Shown here in pieces: positions 18,700 to 29,733 of a DNA stretch of 64,000 nucleotides; positions within the stretch are counted from its first letter, which is position 1, and every line of letters begins with the position of its first letter. The position numbers were made by a program, and so were the translations under genes. The notes beneath the pieces were generated by a model. That model worked only from the letters and a program-made list of their open reading frames with translations. It had not been told where the DNA came from and did no database searches. The DNA comes from Mycolicibacterium sp. TY81 (lineage in GTDB: Bacteria; Actinomycetota; Actinomycetes; Mycobacteriales; Mycobacteriaceae): assembly GCF_018326285.1 (NCBI RefSeq), contig NZ_AP023362.1:3038001-3102000 (forward strand), given 5' to 3'.

Positions 18700-19013
18700 G
18701 CCATTACCGTCCCACCGCCGCTGAACTGGTCGCCGCCGTGGCCGAGTTCCTGGAGACCGAGGTACGCGCGGCCACCGATGGCGCGGTGAACTTCCATGCC
18801 CGCGTGGCCGCGAACGCGCTGCGGATCGTCGAACGCGAGCTGTCTCAGGACGGCGCAGAACCGGGGCTGCTGGGATTCGACGACGAGCAGGCCCTGGCGC
18901 GCGCGATACGCGACGGGGAGTTCGACGACCGTGGCCCCGAACTCGAGCCCGTGCTGCGGGCGCTCGTGCGGCATCGGCTGGACGTGGCCCATCCGGGCTA
19001 TGCCGACGAGTAG
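18696..19013 (+). CDS. small DUF6285-type protein, possible kinase partner
   Basis: The 105-residue soluble protein has a helix-rich pattern: ELVAAVAEFLETEV, then AVNFHARVAANALRIVEREL, and RHRLDVAHPGYADE at the end. I recognise it as the small protein that commonly sits next to APH-like kinases and ACADs (DUF6285, from memory). The ATG overlaps the kinase stop (ATGA), which suggests stoichiometric production. In the P. putida levulinate operon a small protein (LvaB) is needed by the kinase LvaA, and this gene has the right size and position for that role. Confidence 0.75.
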   Translation: MSHYRPTAAELVAAVAEFLETEVRAATDGAVNFHARVAANALRIVERELSQDGAEPGLLGFDDEQALARAIRDGEFDDRGPELEPVLRALVRHRLDVAHPGYADE

Positions 19014-19058
19014 CCGAACCCGGCCTACCTGATCGCCGTACTGTCGTAGCCTGAGCAC

Positions 19059-19451
19059 GTGGCCGACTCCGCGCTCAAGATCCTGGTGTACAGCGACAAT
19101 CCGAACACCCGTGACCAGGTGCGCACGGCGCTGGGACGGCGCATCCACCCGGACCTGCCCGACCTGACGTATCTCGACGTGGCGACGGCGCCCGTCGTGG
19201 TGAGTTCCGTCGACGCGGGCGGGATCGACTTGGCGATCCTGGACGGCGAGGCCACACCCGCCGGCGGGATGGGGCTCGCCAAGCAACTCAAGGACGAGGT
19301 CGCGAACTGCCCGCCGATCGTGGTGCTCACCGGCCGCCCGGACGACGCCTGGCTGGCCTCCTGGTCGCGCGCGGAGGCTGCAGTGCCCCATCCGATCGAC
19401 CCGATCCGGCTCGGCGAGGCCGTGGTGGCGGTGCTGTCTCCACAGCGGTGA
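19059..19451 (+). CDS. Rv3143-like orphan response-regulator receiver protein
   Basis: The 130-residue protein is a receiver domain without an output domain. The fold starts LKILVYSDNPNTRDQ, the probable phosphoacceptor aspartate is in LAILDGEATPAGG near residue 59, and the switch threonine is in IVVLTGRPDD near residue 89. A usual conserved lysine near the end is not obvious (VPHPIDPIRLGE), so phosphorylation may be atypical. It matches M. tuberculosis Rv3143 in sequence and in its place just before nuoA. Rv3143 has been reported to modulate complex I by protein contact. Start is GTG. Confidence 0.85.
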   Translation: MADSALKILVYSDNPNTRDQVRTALGRRIHPDLPDLTYLDVATAPVVVSSVDAGGIDLAILDGEATPAGGMGLAKQLKDEVANCPPIVVLTGRPDDAWLASWSRAEAAVPHPIDPIRLGEAVVAVLSPQR

Positions 19452-19644
19452 AACCGTGCGTTAACCAGCACGAAATGGCCTGTGGCCGTTCACTCTTCGC
19501 GTCAGCGGCGATGAGACGCGGGAACGTCAGGAACTGATCATGATCCTAGCCAAAATGCGGCGGCCGTTCCGTTAACCGAGCTAAGCTGTGGGCCAGCTCA
19601 CATCGACAGCTCGACGAGGGAGCCACACAGGGCATGACGAACGC

Positions 19645-20019
19645 ATGAACGTCTACATCCCCATCCTGGTACTCGGCGCGATCGCCGCGGCGTTCGCGGT
19701 GGGTTCGGTCGGAATCGCGCTGGTCATCGGCCCCCGCCGGTACAACCGGGCCAAGCTGGAGGCCTACGAATGCGGCATCGAGCCGATGGCCCCAGGCTCC
19801 CCCGGGCATGAGACCACCGGGCAGCGGTTCCCGGTCAAGTACTACCTGACCGCCATGCTGTTCATCGTCTTCGACATCGAGATCGTCTTCCTGTATCCCT
19901 GGGCCGTTTCCTTCGAATCGCTCGGGGTATTCGCCGTGGTGGAGATGTTGCTGTTCATGCTGACGGTGTTCGTCGCCTACGCATACATCTGGCGACGCGG
20001 CGGACTGAGCTGGGACTGA
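19645..20019 (+). CDS. nuoA: NADH-quinone oxidoreductase subunit A
   Basis: This 124-residue membrane subunit of complex I has three hydrophobic helices (about residues 4-28, 68-90 and 95-117) and the conserved loop YECGIEP with its redox-switch-type cysteine near residue 41. The strongly conserved [13 protein letters not shown] marks helix 2. The start is ATG 19645, as in M. tuberculosis NuoA ([11 protein letters not shown]). It is the first gene of the fourteen-gene operon. About 190 bases of non-coding DNA upstream should carry the promoter. Confidence 0.96.
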   Translation: MNVYIPILVLGAIAAAFAVGSVGIALVIGPRRYNRAKLEAYECGIEPMAPGSPGHETTGQRFPVKYYLTAMLFIVFDIEIVFLYPWAVSFESLGVFAVVEMLLFMLTVFVAYAYIWRRGGLSWD

Positions 20020-20029
20020 GGGCAGACCC

Positions 20030-20587
20030 ATGGGACTCGAAGAACGCCTGCCCGGCGGCATCCTGCTGTCCACTGTCGAGAAGGTCGCAGGCTACGTACG
20101 CAAGGGGTCGCTGTGGCCCGCCACGTTCGGCCTGGCCTGCTGCGCCATCGAGATGATGGCCACCGCGGGCCCGCGCTTCGACATCGCGCGCTTCGGCATG
20201 GAGCGGTTCTCTGCGACGCCGCGCCAGGCCGACCTGATGATCGTCGCGGGCCGCGTGAGCCAGAAGATGGCGCCGGTGCTGCGTCAGGTGTACGACCAGA
20301 TGGCCGAACCCAAATGGGTGCTGGCCATGGGCGTGTGCGCTTCCTCCGGCGGCATGTTCAACAACTACGCGGTGGTGCAGGGCGTCGACCACATCGTGCC
20401 CGTCGACATCTACCTACCCGGCTGCCCGCCGCGGCCCGAGATGCTGCTCAACGCAATCCTCAAGCTGCACGCCAAGATTCAGGAGATGCCGCTGGGCGTG
20501 AACCGGGCTGAGGCGATCGCCGCGGCCGAGGAAGCCGCCCTGCAGGCCCGCCCCACCATCGAGCTGAAGGGACTGCTGCGGTCATGA
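20030..20587 (+). CDS. nuoB: NADH-quinone oxidoreductase subunit B
   Basis: The 185-residue peripheral-arm subunit binds the terminal [4Fe-4S] cluster N2, which hands electrons to menaquinone. Cluster ligands are visible in [12 protein letters not shown] (adjacent cysteines near residues 37-38), [13 protein letters not shown] near residue 103, and PGCPPRPE near residue 133. It starts ten bases after nuoA and overlaps nuoC by four bases. Confidence 0.97.
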   Translation: MGLEERLPGGILLSTVEKVAGYVRKGSLWPATFGLACCAIEMMATAGPRFDIARFGMERFSATPRQADLMIVAGRVSQKMAPVLRQVYDQMAEPKWVLAMGVCASSGGMFNNYAVVQGVDHIVPVDIYLPGCPPRPEMLLNAILKLHAKIQEMPLGVNRAEAIAAAEEAALQARPTIELKGLLRS

Positions 20588-21258
20588 CGGACGCGCCGGA
20601 CCAGACGGGACCCGAGGTGATCGGGACGCGGCGCGGCATGTTCGGTGTGCGCGGCAGCGGCGACACGTCGGGCTACGGCCGGTTGGTCCGGGAGGTGGCG
20701 CTGCCCGGCAGCTCACCCCGGCCCTACGGCGGTTACTTCGACGACGTCGTCGACACGTTGGCGGCGACCCTCGGTCCCGACGAGTTCGGCGCCGCGATCG
20801 AGCGCGTCGTGGTCTTCCGCGACGAACTGACCCTCGAGGTGCGCCGCGAACACCTGGTCGCGGTGGCCCAGGCACTGCGCGACCAGCTGCGATTCGAGCT
20901 GTGTCTGGGCGTGTCCGGGGTGCACTACCCCGACGACACCGGTCGCGAGTTGCACGCCGTCTACCCGCTGATGTCCATCACCCACAACCGCCGCATCCGC
21001 GTCGAGGTGAGCGCCCCGGACGCCGATCCGCATGTGCCGTCGCTGTATTCGGTGTACCCGACGACCGACTGGCACGAGCGGGAGACCTACGACTTCTTCG
21101 GCATCATCTTCGACGGCCACCCCGCCCTGACCCGGATCGAGATGCCCGATGACTGGGTGGGCCACCCGCAGCGCAAGGACTACCCGCTCGGCGGAATCCC
21201 GGTCGAGTACCACGGTGCGAAGATCCCGCCCCCGGACGAACGGCGGGCCTACAACTGA
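20584..21258 (+). CDS. nuoC: NADH-quinone oxidoreductase subunit C
   Basis: The 224-residue hydrophilic subunit carries the 30-kDa complex I domain, including the signature [20 protein letters not shown] near residue 162 and [16 protein letters not shown] at the end. It is separate from NuoD, unlike the NuoCD fusion of enterobacteria. It lies in the quinone module of the peripheral arm. The ATG overlaps the nuoB stop. Confidence 0.96.
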   Translation: MTDAPDQTGPEVIGTRRGMFGVRGSGDTSGYGRLVREVALPGSSPRPYGGYFDDVVDTLAATLGPDEFGAAIERVVVFRDELTLEVRREHLVAVAQALRDQLRFELCLGVSGVHYPDDTGRELHAVYPLMSITHNRRIRVEVSAPDADPHVPSLYSVYPTTDWHERETYDFFGIIFDGHPALTRIEMPDDWVGHPQRKDYPLGGIPVEYHGAKIPPPDERRAYN

Positions 21259-22583
21259 TGACTCAGGACAACGAACCCGATGGCCGCGAACGCGTGGTCA
21301 CCGTCGGCGGTCAAGACTGGGCCGACGTCGTGGCCGCGGCGCGGGAGAGCGCGGTGGCCGGCGAGCGCATCGTGGTCAACATGGGCCCGCAGCATCCGTC
21401 CACCCACGGCGTGCTGCGCCTGATCCTCGAGATCGACGGCGAGACCATCACCGAGGCCCGGTGCGGAATCGGCTACCTGCACACCGGAATCGAGAAGAAT
21501 CTCGAATACCGGACCTGGACGCAGGGCGTCACCTTCGTGACCCGCATGGACTACCTGTCGCCTTTCTTCAACGAGACGGCGTACTGCCTCGGCGTCGAGA
21601 AGCTGCTCGGCGTCACCGACGCCATTCCCGAGCGCGCGAGCATCATCCGGGTGCTGCTGATGGAACTCAACCGCATCTCGTCACACCTGGTCGCGCTGGC
21701 GACCGGCGGTATGGAGCTGGGTTCCATGTCGGCCATGTTCTTCGGCTTCCGGGAACGCGAACTGGTGCTGTCGATCTTCGAGACCATCACCGGGCTCCGC
21801 ATGAACCACGCCTACATCCGCCCCGGCGGCCTGGCCGCCGACCTGCCCGACGAGGCCCTGCCGCAACTGCGGGAACTGCTGAAGCTGCTGCCCAAGCGGT
21901 TACGCGACATGGAGAATCTGCTCAACGAGAACTACATCTGGAAGGCCCGCACGCAGGGGGTCGGCTACCTGGATCTGACCGGGTGCATGGCGCTGGGCAT
22001 CACCGGACCGGTGCTGCGTTCGACGGGGCTGCCGCACGATCTGCGAAAGGCGCAGCCGTACTGCGGATACGAGTCGTATGACTTCGACGTCATCACCGAC
22101 GACCAGTGTGATGCCTACGGCCGCTACATCATTCGGGTCCGCGAGATGCACGAGTCCATCAAGATCGTCGAGCAGTGTGTCGAGAGGCTCGGCAAGGTCA
22201 CCGGGCCGGTGATGATCACCGACAAGAAGCTGGCCTGGCCCGCGGACCTGAAGCTCGGCCCCGACGGCCTGGGCAATTCGAAGGAACACATCGCCAAGAT
22301 CATGGGCTCGTCGATGGAGGCCCTGATCCACCACTTCAAGATCGTGACCGAAGGCATCCGGGTGCCCGCCGGGCAGGTGTACGTCGCCGTCGAATCGCCG
22401 CGCGGCGAGCTGGGTGTGCACATGGTGTCCGACGGTGGCACCCGGCCCTACCGGGTGCACTACCGCGACCCCTCGTTCACCAATCTGCAAGCGGTGTCGG
22501 TGATGTGCGAGGGCTCCATGGTCGCTGACGCCATCGCCGCGGTGGCATCGATCGATCCGGTGATGGGAGGCGTGGACAGGTGA
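21258..22583 (+). CDS. nuoD: NADH-quinone oxidoreductase subunit D
   Basis: The 441-residue 49-kDa-type subunit helps form the quinone-binding cavity next to NuoB. Conserved segments are [20 protein letters not shown] near residue 35 (quinone-head region), [29 protein letters not shown] and the C-terminal DPVMGGVDR. Its ATG shares a base with the nuoC stop. The Rv3143 family, encoded upstream, has been reported to contact this complex in M. tuberculosis. Confidence 0.97.
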   Translation: MTQDNEPDGRERVVTVGGQDWADVVAAARESAVAGERIVVNMGPQHPSTHGVLRLILEIDGETITEARCGIGYLHTGIEKNLEYRTWTQGVTFVTRMDYLSPFFNETAYCLGVEKLLGVTDAIPERASIIRVLLMELNRISSHLVALATGGMELGSMSAMFFGFRERELVLSIFETITGLRMNHAYIRPGGLAADLPDEALPQLRELLKLLPKRLRDMENLLNENYIWKARTQGVGYLDLTGCMALGITGPVLRSTGLPHDLRKAQPYCGYESYDFDVITDDQCDAYGRYIIRVREMHESIKIVEQCVERLGKVTGPVMITDKKLAWPADLKLGPDGLGNSKEHIAKIMGSSMEALIHHFKIVTEGIRVPAGQVYVAVESPRGELGVHMVSDGGTRPYRVHYRDPSFTNLQAVSVMCEGSMVADAIAAVASIDPVMGGVDR

Positions 22584-23298
22584 CCGCTATCGAACTGCGT
22601 CTCGGGCCGCGTCCGGACGAGCCCGGCCCACCGATCAGCCAAGGGCCGCAGTCGTATTCGCCTGACGTGACCGAGCGCCTGGCCGCCGACGCCGCGACGA
22701 TCATCGCCCGCTACCCCAGTGCCCGCTCCGCGCTGCTGCCGCTGCTGCATCTCGTCCAATCCGAGGACGGCTACCTCACCCCTGCCGGAATCGCTTTCTG
22801 CGCTGCGCAATTGGACCTCAGCACTGCCGAGGTCACCGCGGTCGCGACGTTCTACTCGATGTACCGCCGCACCCCGACAGGCGAGTACCTCGTCGGGGTG
22901 TGCACCAACACGCTGTGCGCCATCATGGGCGGCGACGCCATCCTCGAATCACTGGAGGACCACCTGGGTCTCGGCGCCGGCGAGACCACTGCCGACGGCC
23001 GGGTCACGCTGGAGCACATCGAATGCAACGCCGCCTGCGACTACGCACCCGTGGTCATGGTGAACTGGGAGTTCTTCGACAACCAAACACCCGGTTCCGC
23101 ACGTGATCTCGTCGACTCATTGCGGACCGGTGAGCCGGTCACCCCGACCCGGGGCGCGCCCCTGTGCACCTTCAAGGACACCGCACGCATCCTCGCCGGC
23201 TTCCCCGATGAACGCCCCGGCAGCAACGACTCCGAACCGGGCGCGGCCACCCTCGCCGGGTTGCGCGTCGCGCAGGAGCGCGGGATGGAGGCGCCGCA

Positions 23299-23302
<4 letters not shown>
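22580..23302 (+). CDS. nuoE: NADH-quinone oxidoreductase subunit E
   Basis: The 240-residue subunit has the thioredoxin-like 24-kDa fold that binds the [2Fe-2S] cluster N1a. Two ligand pairs are visible, in [12 protein letters not shown] (near residue 106) and [13 protein letters not shown] (near residue 148). The C-terminal tail of about 60 residues beyond the domain is typical of actinobacterial NuoE. It overlaps nuoD and nuoF by four bases each and works with NuoF in NADH oxidation. Confidence 0.96.
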
Positions 23303-24596
<1,294 letters not shown>

Positions 24597-24600
<4 letters not shown>

Positions 24601-26969
24601 CGGTCACCGAGCCGGCGAAGGGCGCGGCCGCGGTCGAGATGGTGACCCTGACCATCGACGACCAGCAGATCAGTGTGCCCAAGGGCACGTTGGTGATTCG
24701 TGCGGCCGAGCTCATCGGGGTGCAGATTCCCCGGTTCTGCGACCACCCCCTGCTCGACCCGGTGGGCGCCTGCCGGCAGTGCCTCGTCGAGGTGGAGGGC
24801 CAACGGAAACCGTTGGCGTCGTGCACCACCACGGTCACCCCGGACATGGTCGTGCGTACCCAGGTGACGTCGGAGGCCGCCGACAAGGCACAGCACGGCG
24901 TGATGGAACTGCTGCTGATCAACCATCCGCTGGACTGCCCCGTCTGCGACAAGGGCGGCGAATGCCCACTGCAGAACCAGGCGATGTCCAACGGCCGCGC
25001 CGATTCTCGCTTCGAGGACGTCAAGCGCACCTTCCCCAAGCCCATCAACCTGTCGGCGCAGGTCCTGCTCGACCGGGAACGCTGCGTGCTGTGCGCGCGC
25101 TGCACGCGGTTCTCGAATCAGGTCGCCGGCGACCCGTTCATCGAACTGCTGGAACGTGGCGCACTGCAGCAGGTCGGTATCGGGGGCGGTGACCCGTTCG
25201 ACTCCTACTTCTCCGGCAACACCGTGCAGATCTGTCCCGTCGGCGCGCTGACCGGGACTGCGTACCGGTTCCGGGCCCGGCCTTTCGACCTGGTCTCCTC
25301 CCCCAGCGTCTGCGAACACTGCGCCTCGGGCTGTGCGCAGCGCACCGATCATCGCCGCGGAACGGTGTTGCGCCGCTTGGCCGGTGACGATCCCGAGGTG
25401 AACGAAGAGTGGAACTGCGACAAGGGCCGGTGGGCCTTCACCTACGCCACGCAGGGTGACCGGATCACCACACCCTTGATCCGCGAGGCCGACGGCACCC
25501 AGCGCCCGGCGTCCTGGCCCGAGGCCGTCGCTGTCGCGGTGCGCGGCCTGTCGGCGGCCGGTGCCCGGACCGGCGTGCTGGTCGGCGGACGACTCACCAC
25601 CGAAGACGCCTATGCGTATGCCAAGTACGCGCGGATTGTGCTGGGCACCAACGACATCGACTTCCGCAACCGGGTGCACAGCGACGAGGAAGCCCAGTTC
25701 CTGGCGGCGTCCGTCGCGGGTCAGCCGATGCGGGTGACGTACGCCGACCTGGAGCAGGCGCCCGTCGTGCTGCTCGTCGCGTTCGAGCCGGAAGACGAAT
25801 CGCCGATCATCTACCTGCGGCTGCGCAAGGCCTTCCGCAAGCACGGCCTGAAAGTTGTTGCGGTGGCGCCGTTCGCGAGCCGCGGACTGGAGAAGATGGG
25901 CGGCACCCTCATCTCCGCCGCACCCGGCCGCGAACCCCACGCACTCGACGCCGTCGAGGTGTTGCCGCCCGGTTCGGTCATCCTCACCGGTGAGCGGCTG
26001 GCCGGTGTCCCCGGCGGGTTCTCCGCCGTGGCCCGGCTGGCCGAGCGGACCGGCGCGGCCGTCGGCTGGGTACCGCGGCGGGCCGGCGAGCGCGGTGCAC
26101 TGGAAGCCGGTGCGGCCCCGAATCTGTTGCCCGGCGGTCGTTTGGTCACCGACGTGCCGTCACGCACGGAAGTCGCCGTCGCCTGGCACGTCGACGAACT
26201 GCCCGACACTCCGGGCCGCGACACCACCGGGATCCTCGCCGCCGCAGCCGACGGTGAGCTCGAGGCTGTCCTGGTCGCCGGTGTCGAGCTGGCCGATCTC
26301 CCCGACCCGGCACTGGCGCAGCAGTCGCTCGGCGCCGCGAAGTTCGTGGTGAGCATGGAGGTGCGCCGCAGCGCCGTCACTGATCTCGCGCACGTGGTGT
26401 TCCCGGTGGCGCCCGTCGTCGAGAAAGCCGGCAGCTTCGTGAACTGGGAAGGGCGGCATCGCGCATTCGGCGCGGCGCTGCCGCCGGCCACGCGAGCGGA
26501 CATGGGAGTGCTGGCCGCGCTCGCCGACGAGCACTGCATCGATCTGGGTCTGCGCGATGTCGCAACCGTGCGCAACGAGATGAACCGACTGGGGTGCTGG
26601 ACCGGACCACGGCCCGCCGCACCGGAATTCACCGCGCCCCCGAACCCGGTGCCCGGTCCCGGTCAGGCGGTTCTTGCCGGCTGGCGGATGCTGCTGGACG
26701 CCGGCCGGCTGCAGGACGGCGAACCCCATCTGGCCGCCACGGCGCGTCCGGCGGTGGCCCGCCTGTCGCCTGACACGGCCGCGAGCGTCGGCGCGTCCGA
26801 AACCCTCACCGTCAGCACCGATCGGGGCAGCCTTACCCTGCCGCTCGAGATCACCGACATGCCGACCGGCGTGGTGTGGCTGCCGCTGAACTCGCCCGGG
26901 TCGACCGTCCATGCCACGCTCGGCGTCGCTCCCGGCGCGGTCGTCTCGATCAGCGGGGCGGCAACGTGA
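24597..26969 (+). CDS. nuoG: NADH-quinone oxidoreductase subunit G
   Basis: The 790-residue subunit carries the peripheral-arm iron-sulfur chain. An N-terminal [2Fe-2S] domain ([17 protein letters not shown]) is followed by [30 protein letters not shown] and the extra N7-type site [18 protein letters not shown] molybdopterin-oxidoreductase-like domain and a C-terminal molydopterin-dinucleotide-type beta domain come after. The start is ATG 24597, overlapping the nuoF stop; the longer frame upstream is a shadow. The length is close to the M. tuberculosis protein. Confidence 0.96.
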
Positions 26970-28195
26970 ACTATCCCGACCTCTCCTCGTTCGGCCTGGA
27001 CCCGTGGTGGCTGGTCCTCGCCAAAGCCCTTGGCATTTTTGTGTTCCTGGTGCTGACGGTGCTCGTCGCGATCCTGCTCGAACGACGAGTCCTGAGCTGG
27101 ATGCAGATGCGCATCGGGCCGAACCGGGTGGGGCCGTTCGGGTTACTGCAGAGCCTCGCCGACGGCATCAAGCTCGCCCTCAAAGAAGGGCTGGTCCCGG
27201 CCGGCGTGGACAAGCCGATCTACCTGCTGGCGCCGATCATCTCGGTGATCCCGGCGATCATGGCGTTCGCCGTCATCCCGATGGGGCCGCTGGTCCACGT
27301 CTTCGGGCACGAGACGCCGCTGCAGTTGACCGACCTGCCGGTCGCGGTGCTGTACGTCCTCGCGGTCACCTCGATCGGGGTCTACGGAATCGTGTTGGCG
27401 GGCTGGGCTTCCGGCTCGACCTATCCCCTGCTCGGCGGGCTGCGGTCCAGCGCGCAGGTCATCTCGTACGAGATCGCGATGGCGCTGTCGTTCGCCGCGG
27501 TGTTCCTGTACGCGGGCACCATGTCGACGTCGCAGATCGTCGCGTCACAACAGGGCCGCTGGTACGTCTTCCTGCTGCTGCCGTCGTTCCTGATCTACGT
27601 GGTGTCGATGGTCGGCGAAACGAACCGGGCGCCGTTCGATCTGCCCGAGGCCGAAGGCGAGCTGGTCGGCGGATTCCACACCGAGTACTCGTCACTGAAG
27701 TTCGCGATGTTCATGCTCGCGGAATACGTCAACATGACGACGGTTTCCGCACTGGCCACCACCCTGTTCCTCGGTGGTTGGCAGGCGCCCTGGCCCCTGA
27801 GCCTCATCCCCGGCGCCAACACCGGCTGGTGGCCGCTGCTGTGGTTCGTCGGCAAGGTGTGGGCGTTCCTCTTCCTGTTCATGTGGCTCCGGGCCACGCT
27901 CCCGCGCCTGCGGTACGACCAGTTCATGGCGCTGGGCTGGAAAGTGCTCATCCCGATCTCGCTGGGGTGGATCATGATCGTCAGCATCGTGCGGACGCTG
28001 CGGCTGCAGGGGCACGACAGCTGGCCCGTCGTGCTGGCCTTCGCCGGCGCCATCGCCGTGGTGGCCATCGCCGGTGCGTTGTGGAACACGGTGCGGCGCA
28101 AGTCGGCTCGCACGAGTGCCCCGGCCGCCGAACCACAGCCCGGCGCGTTCCCGGTGCCGCCCATCCCGGCCAAGGAGGTTCACCATGCCCGGTAG
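26966..28195 (+). CDS. nuoH: NADH-quinone oxidoreductase subunit H
   Basis: The 409-residue membrane subunit links the quinone cavity to the proton-pumping arm. It has about eight hydrophobic helices. Family signatures are [20 protein letters not shown] near residue 49 and [20 protein letters not shown] near residue 217. A hydrophilic C-terminal tail is rich in Pro and Ala. The GTG 26966 start overlaps the nuoG stop by four bases. The end overlaps nuoI by eleven bases. Confidence 0.96.
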   Translation: MNYPDLSSFGLDPWWLVLAKALGIFVFLVLTVLVAILLERRVLSWMQMRIGPNRVGPFGLLQSLADGIKLALKEGLVPAGVDKPIYLLAPIISVIPAIMAFAVIPMGPLVHVFGHETPLQLTDLPVAVLYVLAVTSIGVYGIVLAGWASGSTYPLLGGLRSSAQVISYEIAMALSFAAVFLYAGTMSTSQIVASQQGRWYVFLLLPSFLIYVVSMVGETNRAPFDLPEAEGELVGGFHTEYSSLKFAMFMLAEYVNMTTVSALATTLFLGGWQAPWPLSLIPGANTGWWPLLWFVGKVWAFLFLFMWLRATLPRLRYDQFMALGWKVLIPISLGWIMIVSIVRTLRLQGHDSWPVVLAFAGAIAVVAIAGALWNTVRRKSARTSAPAAEPQPGAFPVPPIPAKEVHHAR

Positions 28196-28730
28196 GCCCA
28201 AGTTCATCGACGCCATCGCCGGTTTCGGCGTCACCTTCGGGACCATGTTCAAGAAACCGGTCACCGAGCAGTATCCCGAGGAGCCCGGTCCGGTCGCTCC
28301 GCGCTATCACGGCCGGCATCAGCTCAACCGGTACGACGACGGCCTCGAGAAGTGCATCGGTTGCGAACTGTGCGCGTGGGCCTGCCCCGCGGACGCGATC
28401 TATGTCGAGGGCGCCGACAACACCGAGGAACAACGGTTCTCGCCCGGCGAGCGGTACGGCCGGGTGTACCAGATCAACTATCTGCGGTGCATCGGCTGCG
28501 GGCTCTGCATCGAGGCCTGCCCGACGCGCGCGCTGACCATGACCAACGACTACGAGATGGCCGACGACAACCGGTCCGACCTGATCTACGGCAAGGACAA
28601 GCTCCTGGCGCCGCTGAAACCCGACATGACCGCGCCGCCGCACGCCATGGCCGAGGGCAGCACCGACGAGGACTACTACCGCGGCAACATCACCGCGGAC
28701 GGCCTGAAGCGGCGCGAGGCGGCCAAGTGA
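28185..28730 (+). CDS. nuoI: NADH-quinone oxidoreductase subunit I
   Basis: The 181-residue ferredoxin-like subunit carries two [4Fe-4S] clusters (N6a, N6b) that bridge NuoG to NuoB. Both CxxCxxCxxxCP motifs are visible: [16 protein letters not shown] near residue 53 and [16 protein letters not shown] near residue 98. The ATG at 28185 has the strongest ribosome site in the operon (AAGGAGG) and lies inside the last codons of nuoH. Confidence 0.97.
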   Translation: MPGRPKFIDAIAGFGVTFGTMFKKPVTEQYPEEPGPVAPRYHGRHQLNRYDDGLEKCIGCELCAWACPADAIYVEGADNTEEQRFSPGERYGRVYQINYLRCIGCGLCIEACPTRALTMTNDYEMADDNRSDLIYGKDKLLAPLKPDMTAPPHAMAEGSTDEDYYRGNITADGLKRREAAK

Positions 28731-29437
28731 CCGGAGAGGCCGTGACGTTCTGGGTGCTCGGTACCGTGTCGGTGCTCGGCGCCATCGCCATGGTGGCCGC
28801 CCCCAAAGCGGTGTACTCGGCAATGTTCCTGGCCAGCACCATGATCAGCCTCGCGGTGCTCTATATCGCCCAGGACGCAGTGTTCCTCGGCGTCGTGCAG
28901 GTGGTGGTCTATACCGGTGCGGTCATGATGCTGTTCCTGTTCGTCCTCATGCTCATCGGTGTCGATTCGGCGGACTCGCTGATCGAAACCATTCGGGGAC
29001 AACGCGTTGCCGCCGTCGTGGCCGGTATCGGATTCGGCATCGCGGTGATCGCCGGGATCGGCAGCCTCGGGGCCAACTTCGTCGGGCTGGAGCACGCCAA
29101 CCGGGCCGGCAACGTCCAGGGCCTGGCGGTGCTGATCTTCACGCGCTACCTGTGGGCCTTCGAGGTCACCAGCGCGCTGCTCATCACCGCGGCGCTGGGT
29201 GCCATGGTGCTGACCCACCGCGAACGGTTCGAGCGCCGAAAGACCCAGCGCGAGCTGGCAATCGAGCGGTTCGCCGGCGGCGGGCACCCGACACCACGGC
29301 CCAACCCCGGGGTGTACGCGCGGCACAACGCCGTCGACATCCCGGCGAAGCTGCCCGACGGCTCGGACGCCGACATGTCCGTCAGCGCCATCCTGCCGCG
29401 GCGCAGTGTCTCGACCAACGATGGGAACATCTCGTGA
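28727..29437 (+). CDS. nuoJ: NADH-quinone oxidoreductase subunit J
   Basis: The 236-residue membrane subunit has five hydrophobic helices in its first 170 residues. The conserved third-helix region reads [20 protein letters not shown] near residue 50, with the pi-bulge glycine. The tail of about 65 residues is hydrophilic and cytoplasmic. The start GTG 28727 overlaps the nuoI stop; the ORF reaching back to 28352 is a shadow of nuoI. Confidence 0.95.
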   Translation: MTGEAVTFWVLGTVSVLGAIAMVAAPKAVYSAMFLASTMISLAVLYIAQDAVFLGVVQVVVYTGAVMMLFLFVLMLIGVDSADSLIETIRGQRVAAVVAGIGFGIAVIAGIGSLGANFVGLEHANRAGNVQGLAVLIFTRYLWAFEVTSALLITAALGAMVLTHRERFERRKTQRELAIERFAGGGHPTPRPNPGVYARHNAVDIPAKLPDGSDADMSVSAILPRRSVSTNDGNIS

Positions 29438-29733
29438 ATCCCACCAACTACCTGTATCTGTCGGCTCTGCTGTTCACCATCGGCGCAGCCGGTGTGCTGG
29501 TGCGCCGCAACGCCATCGTCATGTTCATGTGCGTCGAGTTGATGCTCAACGCGGCCAATCTGGCGTTCGTCACGTTCTCCCGGATGCATGGCGAGCTCGA
29601 CGGTCAGGTGGTGGCGTTCTTCACCATGGTCGTGGCGGCGTGTGAGGTGGTGGTGGGACTGGCGATCATCATGACCATATTCCGGACCCGGCGATCGGCG
29701 TCGGTCGACGCCGCGAACCTGTTGAAGCAGTGA
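29434..29733 (+). CDS. nuoK: NADH-quinone oxidoreductase subunit K
   Basis: The 99-residue subunit has three transmembrane helices. It carries the conserved glutamates used in proton transfer: one in [16 protein letters not shown] near residue 36, another in [13 protein letters not shown] near residue 70. Start is GTG 29434, overlapping the nuoJ stop by four bases. Confidence 0.95.
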   Translation: MNPTNYLYLSALLFTIGAAGVLVRRNAIVMFMCVELMLNAANLAFVTFSRMHGELDGQVVAFFTMVVAACEVVVGLAIIMTIFRTRRSASVDAANLLKQ

